A stretch of DNA of 38,551 nt from an uncultured Bacilli bacterium (GTDB lineage Bacteria; Bacillota_I; Bacilli_A; RF39; UBA660): positions 1-38,551 of the forward strand of contig CAJTZY010000013.1 in assembly GCA_910584085.1 (NCBI GenBank), in the 5' to 3' direction. The translations under genes were made by a program, and so were the position numbers. This document shows positions 25,977 through 32,426 of the stretch, piece after piece; the first letter of the stretch is position 1; every line of letters begins with the position of its first letter. The notes under the pieces were generated by a model. It was not told the DNA's origin. It saw nothing but the letters and a program-made list of their open reading frames with translations, and ran no database searches.

Positions 25977-26064
25977 AAATGTTCTCGCTCTCGGATGGTG
26001 CGAGTAATAAATTATCCCAAGCGAAAATGTTTGAAAGCTTTATCCATTTAGTGATAAGTTTTCT
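25977..26064 (+). ncRNA. Candidate CptI-type RNA antitoxin
   Basis: In type III toxin-antitoxin loci a short repetitive RNA precedes the toxin gene. Here two degenerate copies about 48 bases apart start with AAATGTT (25977 and 26025) and share AGT-ATAA-TT-TC ends. Copy 1 holds a GC-rich hairpin (CTCGC 25984-25988 / GCGAG 26000-26004); copy 2 a shorter one (AAGC/GCTT, 26019-26040). GGAT in copy 1 can pair with ATCC in copy 2. A T-rich stretch follows. Only two weak copies are visible and the repeat is much degraded compared with known antitoxins. Confidence 0.4.
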
Positions 26065-26102
26065 TTTTTATAAATAGAATATTGGAAATGTAAGGTGAAA
26101 GT

Positions 26103-26585
26103 ATGAAAATAAAGACAGGTTATTTATATCATATTAAAGATGATTTTTTTAACATTGTGAATGATGAAAATTTAATGTCTAATCATGAGCGTGGAAAAAA
26201 AAGCCTACGTATTTTACAATTAAGGATGAAGATATATTATGGTTTATACCCCCTAAGTAGCAAGGTTGAAAAGTATAAAAAAATAGTTGATAAAAAAAGT
26301 CAAAAATATGGGCGATGTGACACTATACTTATTAGAGAAATTTTAGGTAAAGATTCTGTAATTCTCATTCAAAACGCTTTTCCAACCTTAGAAAAATATA
26401 TTGACCATACACATTTACTGGATAATGGAAAACCTGCAAAGATTGTTGAGTCATTGAAAGAAGAAATTCTTAGTAAATTTAAATATTTGCTTAAATTAAA
26501 ATCAAAAGGTATTAATTTATTTTTTGTTGATATAGATAAAATCAAAAAACAAATGTTAGATGAAATCTATGTTACCACTGAATAA
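26103..26585 (+). CDS. Type III toxin (CptN-like endoribonuclease), internally frame-scrambled
   Basis: Type III toxins are RNases that cut mRNA at A-rich sites and are neutralised by a repetitive RNA they process themselves. The 160-residue frame has the CptN pattern: YLYHIKDDFF and NHERGKK at the N-terminus, PLSSKVEKY (the Ser-Ser-Lys segment matching the active-site loop of ToxN), YGRCDTI, LIQNAFPTLEKYIDH, and a C-terminal NLFFVDIDKIKKQMLDE. However, residues 34-50 (from the A8 run at 26195-26202 to the C5 run at 26249-26253) read SLRILQ..., which does not look like the family, while the neighbouring frame over 26201-26251 reads KPTYFTIKDEDILWFIP, which does. One extra A and one fewer C would restore a continuous typical toxin. 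AAGGTG precedes the ATG. Confidence 0.78.
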   Translation: MKIKTGYLYHIKDDFFNIVNDENLMSNHERGKKSLRILQLRMKIYYGLYPLSSKVEKYKKIVDKKSQKYGRCDTILIREILGKDSVILIQNAFPTLEKYIDHTHLLDNGKPAKIVESLKEEILSKFKYLLKLKSKGINLFFVDIDKIKKQMLDEIYVTTE

Positions 26586-26620
26586 TTTCAAACAATTTAA
26601 ACTAAATATTCATATTTTTA

Positions 26621-26649
26621 TTGACTTTATACTAAAATAATAATATAAT
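26621..26649 (+). promoter_or_regulatory. Promoter for rpsD
   Basis: TTGACT and a consensus TATAAT with a 17-base spacer, about 150 bases before the rpsD start. The distance leaves room for the structured leader. Confidence 0.8.
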
Positions 26650-26656
26650 TATAACT

Positions 26657-26790
26657 GCGAATTAAAGCAATTTTTGATTTTTATAACGTGTTTGTTCCAA
26701 GTGGTTTATTAGTAACTAGTAAGCTTAATAGCGAACATATTAAAACAAACACCCTATAATTAGGCAAGAATCGTCTTTTCGTAAGAAAGG
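26657..26790 (+). promoter_or_regulatory. rpsD leader, candidate S4 autoregulatory element
   Basis: A long-range 9-bp stem joins GTGTTTGTT (26688-26696) and AACAAACAC (26744-26752). Between the arms is a second hairpin, TTATTAG (26706-26712) / CTAGTAA (26716-26722) with one U-G pair. In Bacilli S4 represses rpsD by binding a leader structure of this kind. The assignment is by position and structure; I cannot match a covariance model. Confidence 0.6.
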
Positions 26791-26798
26791 AGAATAAT

Positions 26799-27401
26799 AT
26801 GTCAAGATACACAAAATCAAGTTATCGTGTAAGTCGTCGTTTAGGTTTTTCTACTCTTGAAACTGGTAAAGAACTTGTTAAAAAACCATATGCTCCAGGT
26901 ATTCATGGAAGTAAAAAAACTAAAAAATTATCTAACTATGGTGTTCAATTACAAGAAAAACAAAAAGTTAGATTTATGTATGGACTAAACGAAAAACAAT
27001 TTAGAAAAACTTTTGAAGATGCTGGTAAAATGAAAGGTGTTCATGGTGAAAACCTATTCAAATTACTAGAAAGCAGATTAGATAATTTAGTATATCGTAT
27101 TGGATTTGCTACTACAAGAAGAGGTGCTAGACAACTTGTTAACCACGGTCATATTACTGTAAATGGTAAAAAAGTTAATATTCCTTCTTATAGATGTAAA
27201 CCTAGCGATGTTATAGCTATCAAAGAGTCTGATAAAGAACTTGCTATAGTTAAATCATCTTTAGAAGCATTAAGTAAAAGAGTTGATTTCGTTACTTATG
27301 ATGAGGCTAAAATGGCTGCAACATTTGTAAGATATCCAGAAAGAACTGAATTAACTGGTGAAATTAACGATTCATTAATAGTTGAATTTTACAATAGATA
27401 A
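26799..27401 (+). CDS. rpsD: 30S ribosomal protein S4
   Basis: S4 is a primary assembly protein of the small ribosomal subunit that binds the 16S 5' domain and contributes to the mRNA entry tunnel. The 200-residue product has the family layout: SRYTKSSYRVSRRLGFS at the N-terminus, the KQKVRFMYGLNEKQFRKTF segment and an S4 RNA-binding domain (about 90-155, LESRLDNLVYRIGFATTRR ... VNHGHITVNGKKVNIPS). The Cys zinc motif is absent, as in most S4 proteins of Bacilli. AGAAAGGAG is a consensus ribosome binding site. It stands alone between its leader and terminator, the Bacilli-style monocistronic rpsD. Confidence 0.97.
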   Translation: MSRYTKSSYRVSRRLGFSTLETGKELVKKPYAPGIHGSKKTKKLSNYGVQLQEKQKVRFMYGLNEKQFRKTFEDAGKMKGVHGENLFKLLESRLDNLVYRIGFATTRRGARQLVNHGHITVNGKKVNIPSYRCKPSDVIAIKESDKELAIVKSSLEALSKRVDFVTYDEAKMAATFVRYPERTELTGEINDSLIVEFYNR

Positions 27402-27424
27402 AAAGCATTATGATGCTTTTTTTC
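27402..27424 (+). terminator. Terminator of rpsD
   Basis: AAAGCAT / ATGCTTT, a 7-bp stem with a TATG loop, followed by a run of Ts; starts at the base after the stop codon. Confidence 0.85.
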
Positions 27425-27438
27425 TTTATATTATAAAC

Positions 27439-27467
27439 TAGACAAACATTAAATTTAATAGTATAAT
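27439..27467 (+). promoter_or_regulatory. Promoter for the RNase J gene
   Basis: TAGACA and consensus TATAAT with a 17-base spacer, about 40 bases before the start codon. Confidence 0.65.
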
Positions 27468-27508
27468 GGTATAGTCGAATTTAAACTTAAAAAGAAAGGA
27501 GGAAAATT

Positions 27509-29209
27509 TTGAAACTAATAAATAATAATATAAATGATACAAAGATATTTGCTCTTGGCGGACTTGGTGAAGTTGGAAAAAACATGTACTGCATTATGAC
27601 TGGTAATGAAATAATTATCACTGATGTTGGTATTACATTCCCATCAGGAGAACTACCAGGTGTTGATTATATTATTCCTGATTTTACATTTTTAAAAAAG
27701 AATGAAAGTAAAATAAAGGCACTTTTTATTACACATGGTCACGAAGATCATATAGGTGGTATTCCATTTTTACTTCAAACAGTAAATATTCCAGCCATTT
27801 ATTCGCCTAATCAGGCCGCTGGATTAATTAGAAAAAAGTTAGAAGATAAAAATATTAATTATAAAAATTTATTTATATATGATGAAACTACTAAGGTAAA
27901 ATTTAAAAATATGTCTGTTGAATTTTTTAGAACTACACATTCAATTCCGGACTCACACGGCATTGTAGTTCATACACCAAATGGTACTATAGTTACAACG
28001 GGAGATTTCAAATTCGACTTAACCCCTATTGGACCCATGGCCAATATTCATAAAATGGCAAGCATTGGTTCTAAAGGAGTATCTCTTTTACTTAGTGATA
28101 GTACCAATGCATTAAATGAGGGTATGAGTACTAGTGAATCTAAAGTAGATGCTGCCCTATCACATATATTTTTACAACATAGTGGAAGAATTATAATAGC
28201 TACTTTTGCATCAAATATCTATAGACTAAAACATATAGTTGATACTTGTAAAAGAAATAACAGGAAGATTGCTATTTTTGGAAGAAGCATGGAAAATAAT
28301 ATAGAGATTTCACTTAATTCCGGATATATTAAACATAAAGAAATTTTTGTTACTCCAGAGGAAGCAAATCAACTTCCACCAAATGAGGTATGTTTACTTT
28401 GTACAGGCTCACAAGGTGAACCACTTGCAGCTCTTTCTAGAATTGCAAATAATTCGCATAAACAAATCAAGCTACAAGATGATGATTTAGTAGTATTCTC
28501 TTCCTCGGCTATACCAGGAAATGCACTTAGCATATCTAGAATAATTAATAAATTATATTTACAAGGTGTTAAGGTTTATACAAATACCCTATTAAGTGAT
28601 GTACATACATCAGGTCATGGTAATCAAGAAGAATTAAAGTTAATGTTAAGACTTATCAAGCCAAAATATTTTATGCCATTTCATGGTGAATATAGAATGC
28701 TTAAGTGCCATGCTGACTTAGCTGTACTATGTGGAATACCTAAAGAAAATACCTTTGTTCTTGAAAATGGTGAAGTATTATCTTTATATAAAGGTGTTAT
28801 TAAAAAAGATAAAAATATTCAATCTGGAGATGTTTATGTAGATGGTAACAGAATTGGAGAAATCGGAAATGCAGTAATGCGTGAAAGAAAAATAATGTCC
28901 AGTGATGGTATTGTTGTTGTAATAGCAAACATTGATACTTCTAAAAAACAACTTGTTATGTCTACAAATATAACTACAAGAGGATTTGTACTTATTCAAG
29001 AAAATATTGAATTACTAAAATTAATAGAAAAAGAAGCAAATAATATTGTTAATAATAAACTTAAGGTAAATTGTATATTTAATGATATCAAAAATGAATT
29101 AATAACTAACTTATCCTCTTTTATATATGAAAAAACAGGTAGATACCCAATTATTCTACCAATAATAAATGACGTAAAAAAAACTACTAATGATTCAAAA
29201 AGCATTTAG
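27509..29209 (+). CDS. rnj: Ribonuclease J
   Basis: RNase J is a zinc metallo-beta-lactamase-fold enzyme with 5'-3' exonuclease and endonuclease activity, central to mRNA decay and rRNA maturation in Firmicutes. The 566-residue protein has the metal motif THGHEDHIGG, GDFKFD and the beta-CASP LLSDSTNA, GSQGEP and FHGEYRML segments, followed by a C-terminal domain. The start is TTG after AAAGGAGG (TTG is at 27509); this is unusual in this window, where most starts are ATG or GTG. A promoter lies at 27439-27467. Length is normal. Which of RnjA or RnjB cannot be told from one copy. Confidence 0.95.
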   Translation: MKLINNNINDTKIFALGGLGEVGKNMYCIMTGNEIIITDVGITFPSGELPGVDYIIPDFTFLKKNESKIKALFITHGHEDHIGGIPFLLQTVNIPAIYSPNQAAGLIRKKLEDKNINYKNLFIYDETTKVKFKNMSVEFFRTTHSIPDSHGIVVHTPNGTIVTTGDFKFDLTPIGPMANIHKMASIGSKGVSLLLSDSTNALNEGMSTSESKVDAALSHIFLQHSGRIIIATFASNIYRLKHIVDTCKRNNRKIAIFGRSMENNIEISLNSGYIKHKEIFVTPEEANQLPPNEVCLLCTGSQGEPLAALSRIANNSHKQIKLQDDDLVVFSSSAIPGNALSISRIINKLYLQGVKVYTNTLLSDVHTSGHGNQEELKLMLRLIKPKYFMPFHGEYRMLKCHADLAVLCGIPKENTFVLENGEVLSLYKGVIKKDKNIQSGDVYVDGNRIGEIGNAVMRERKIMSSDGIVVVIANIDTSKKQLVMSTNITTRGFVLIQENIELLKLIEKEANNIVNNKLKVNCIFNDIKNELITNLSSFIYEKTGRYPIILPIINDVKKTTNDSKSI

Positions 29210-29216
29210 TAGTTTT
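29180..29216. terminator. Bidirectional terminator shared by rnj and the adhesin gene
   Basis: AAAACTACTAATG (29180-29192) pairs with CATTTAGTAGTTTT (29203-29216) with one bulge and a 10-base loop. A-tracts on one side and T-tracts on the other let it work in both directions. Both stop codons (TAG at 29207-29209 plus; TAG at 29187-29189 minus) lie in the arms, and the genes overlap by 23 bases. Confidence 0.75.
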
Positions 29217-32200
29217 TTTCATATTTAAACTGTTAATTATTATAATTAACATACCTATAAAAATTAATAACTTTGAGATATATTTATTATAATTATTTTT
29301 TAATGTGTCAGGTACTTCCACAATAATTATTTCTTGTTCATTATATAAATTCAATATATAATCTTTTTCTTCTCTTATTTTTATATCTACTCTATCTATA
29401 AGCTTATATCCAACTTTTCCTTTTACTTGAATTAAATAATAATCACCATATGGTAATGTATCTAATATTATTCCATTCCTAGTCTCATATGTTTTTATTA
29501 AATTATTATTTATATCATATAATTCAAATATTGCTCCATCCTCTAACTCATAATTATCTGGATTTCCGTAATATTTATTTACTATCAGGTTTCCTTGTAT
29601 TTGCTCATTATATAAATTTAATACATAGTCTTTTTCTTCTATTATTTTTATATCTATCCTATCTACAAATTTATATCCTTCCTTGCCATTAGTTTGAATT
29701 ATATAATATTTGCCATATGGTAATACAACAGATATTTGTCCATTTGTTGTTTCATATGTGCCTAGTAGATTATCGTAAATATCATAGATTTCAAAGGTTG
29801 TTCCATCCTCTAATTCATAATTATTAGAATTTCCATAATACTTATTTATTATTAGATTTCCTACAATCTGATCATTATATAAATTTATTATATAATCCCT
29901 TTCTTCTGTTATATTTATATCTACTCTATCTACAAACTTATAACCCTCTTTGCCATTAATTTGAATTATATAATAACTTCCATATTGTAATACAATAGAG
30001 ATTTGCCCATCTGTTGTTTCATATGTGCCTAGTAGATTATCGTAAATATCATAGATTTCAAAGGTTGTTCCATCCTCTAATTCATAATTATTAGAATTTC
30101 CATAATACTTATTTATTATTAGATTACCTACAATCTGATCATTATATAAATTTATTATATAATCTTTCTCCTCTGTTATATTTATATCTACTCTATCTAC
30201 AAACTTATAACCCTCTTTGCCATTAGTTTGTATTATATAATAACTTCCATATTGTAATACGGTTGAAATTTGTCCATTGATTGTTTCATAAATATTTATT
30301 AAATTATCATTGATATCATAGATTTCAAAGATTGCTCGATCTTCTAATTCATAATTATTAGAATTTCCATAATACTTATTTATTATTAAGTTACCTGTTA
30401 TCTGGTCATTATATAAATTTATAACATAATCTTTCTTTTCTGTTATATTTATATCTACTCTATCTACAAACTTATATCCTTCTCTTCCTTTTGTTTGAAT
30501 TAAATAATAATCACCATATTCTAACATATCTAATATTTGACCATTAGATGTATTATATATTTTTATTAAATTATTTTGGCCATCGTAAAGTTCAAATTCT
30601 GCATCATATTCTAATTGATAATTATCTTTTAAACCATAATACTTATTTATTACTAAATTTCCTTTTATTCTTTCATTATATGCAGTATAAGAATATGAAT
30701 TTCCATTTTCAATTAATACATCAAAATTGTCAGCAAATTCATACCCCTCTTTTCCTATTGTTTGATATACATTATAATGTCCATTATATAATTCAATATC
30801 AACTTTACCATCAGTAGTTTCATAAGTACCTACTAAATTGCTATTATCATCATAGATTTCAAACACCGCACCATCTTCTAATTTATAATCACCATATTCA
30901 CCGTAATATTTAAATAGTGTTAAATTTCCCTTTATCTTTTCATTATATAAATCTATTATATAATCTTTTTCTTCTTCTATGGTTATATTTACTCTATCTA
31001 CAAACTTATATCCTTCTTCTCCTTTAATTTGAATTAAATAATAATTTCCATAATCTAATTTAGCAAATATTATCCCATTAATTGTTTCAAAAGTATTTAT
31101 AAAGTTATCATTCCCATCATACAATTCAAACATTGCACCCTCTTCAGGTATATAGTTTCCATTACTTCCATAATATTTATTCACAATCAAATTCCCTTTA
31201 ATTAATTGTGAATATAAAGTTAATTCTACATCGAGTATTTTATTTGAAATATTTATTTCATAAACATTAGGATCTAAATTATATCCGATACTTGGCTTTA
31301 ATTCCTTTAAATAATATCTCCCTTTTTTTAAATTATCAATATACCCATATCCATTAGAATCTATCTCGATAGTTCCTACTAAATTATAATCATCATATAA
31401 ACCATATAAAGAACAAGCGAAAGTAGAAAGTGGATTGTTTTTATTTTCACTATCATATTTTGTTATAGATATAGATCCACTTCTTACCTTAATATTAACG
31501 TTAAAATTTATTTCTTCAACCTTTCCACCCTTAAATAATGATGAAAAATTATCTAAATTATATAATTTATTTGGTGTATCAATATCACTCTTTTTTATTA
31601 ATATAATATTATAATCTCCCATTCCACTAGTATTTATTTCAAGTGCATTATCTACTATATTAGCGCTTAATTCACTTGATAATATTTCAAAATCATTAAT
31701 AACTTGATTTAGATCTTCTAAAACATAATTAGAATTTATATCATAAAAAGTATTAGAATTTATTTTAGGTTTAATATAATGTCGTAATATTAACTGTTCA
31801 ATTTCAAATATTTCATTTGAATATTTTGTTTGATTTCCAGTTTCATCTGTTAAACATATATTATTTGGATTTATAATTTTCCATATTAAATATTGTGTTA
31901 CTCCATACCACTTAATGTCTGTATGATCTTTATAATTATATCCATAATATGAAATTAGATTAATTTCATTTAATTGTTCATTTGTTAAATTAAACAACAT
32001 ATTATTGTAATCATATTCATTATAATAATCATCAGTATTAACTTGTAAATATGGATTTAAACTATAAACTACATCACCTCCTATCTGTTTTATAATAGGT
32101 ATAGTTCCACTATAAAAATTTTGGTCATCAGATACAGTTACACTCATATCTGGTACTATATCTTCCAAATAAAATTTTGATTTTGCACTAACCTTTAAAT

Positions 32201-32243
32201 TAAAAATTGTAAAAAATAATAATATAAATATAATTTTTTTCAT
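29187..32243 (-). CDS. Repeat adhesin with thioester-like and Cna-B/SpaA domains
   Basis: A 1018-residue surface protein. ATG at 32243 follows GGAAGGGAG and begins a clear signal peptide (MKKIIFILLFF...VSA); a TTG at 32261 inside the ribosome binding site is not used. Residues about 30-150 resemble a thioester domain, with the TQYLIW motif, but the expected Cys motif reads VVYSLNP (Ser). Residues about 260-348 form one Cna-B-like domain and 349-971 are seven consecutive 89-residue SpaA-like repeats. The C-terminus has VPDTL, a hydrophobic helix and a basic tail, like a sortase signal with a Leu in place of the usual Gly. Likely wall-anchored, host- or surface-binding; no ligand can be named. 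Confidence 0.85.
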   Translation of the reverse strand: MKKIIFILLFFTIFNLKVSAKSKFYLEDIVPDMSVTVSDDQNFYSGTIPIIKQIGGDVVYSLNPYLQVNTDDYYNEYDYNNMLFNLTNEQLNEINLISYYGYNYKDHTDIKWYGVTQYLIWKIINPNNICLTDETGNQTKYSNEIFEIEQLILRHYIKPKINSNTFYDINSNYVLEDLNQVINDFEILSSELSANIVDNALEINTSGMGDYNIILIKKSDIDTPNKLYNLDNFSSLFKGGKVEEINFNVNIKVRSGSISITKYDSENKNNPLSTFACSLYGLYDDYNLVGTIEIDSNGYGYIDNLKKGRYYLKELKPSIGYNLDPNVYEINISNKILDVELTLYSQLIKGNLIVNKYYGSNGNYIPEEGAMFELYDGNDNFINTFETINGIIFAKLDYGNYYLIQIKGEEGYKFVDRVNITIEEEKDYIIDLYNEKIKGNLTLFKYYGEYGDYKLEDGAVFEIYDDNSNLVGTYETTDGKVDIELYNGHYNVYQTIGKEGYEFADNFDVLIENGNSYSYTAYNERIKGNLVINKYYGLKDNYQLEYDAEFELYDGQNNLIKIYNTSNGQILDMLEYGDYYLIQTKGREGYKFVDRVDINITEKKDYVINLYNDQITGNLIINKYYGNSNNYELEDRAIFEIYDINDNLINIYETINGQISTVLQYGSYYIIQTNGKEGYKFVDRVDINITEEKDYIINLYNDQIVGNLIINKYYGNSNNYELEDGTTFEIYDIYDNLLGTYETTDGQISIVLQYGSYYIIQINGKEGYKFVDRVDINITEERDYIINLYNDQIVGNLIINKYYGNSNNYELEDGTTFEIYDIYDNLLGTYETTNGQISVVLPYGKYYIIQTNGKEGYKFVDRIDIKIIEEKDYVLNLYNEQIQGNLIVNKYYGNPDNYELEDGAIFELYDINNNLIKTYETRNGIILDTLPYGDYYLIQVKGKVGYKLIDRVDIKIREEKDYILNLYNEQEIIIVEVPDTLKNNYNKYISKLLIFIGMLIIIINSLNMKKTTKCFLNH
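29331..31199 (-). repeat. Seven tandem 267-bp repeats encoding SpaA-like domains
   Basis: Repeat starts fall at 31199, 30932, 30665, 30398, 30131, 29864 and 29597 on the minus strand, exactly 267 bp apart with no indels. Copies 4-6 are most alike; copies 5 and 6 are identical over long stretches such as 29750-29850 against 30017-30117, which points to recent duplication. The outer copies have diverged. Confidence 0.92.
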
Positions 32244-32385
32244 ATTTTTTCTCCCTTCCAATAAATTTTTACCACATAATAAAAATTATTGCAAAGGTAC
32301 ACTTTTCAAATATTGCTATAGTTTTTTTACAGTTTTTTAATTTCTGAATACTTTTTTGATAAAAACTGCATTTTTAAGTATACAA

Positions 32386-32413
32386 AAATAGAAATTCTGC
32401 CAAATTTCTATTT
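32386..32413 (-). terminator. Terminator of leuS
   Basis: An 11-bp stem AAATAGAAATT / AATTTCTATTT with a 6-base loop (CTGCCA), with T tracts on both sides, follows the leuS stop codon (32427) on the minus strand and could also stop plus-strand transcription. Confidence 0.8.
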
Positions 32414-32426
32414 TTTTGATATTTTT

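Noticed and set aside
29331..31199. CRISPR array
   Set aside because: The 267-bp repeats are coding, continuous and without spacers.
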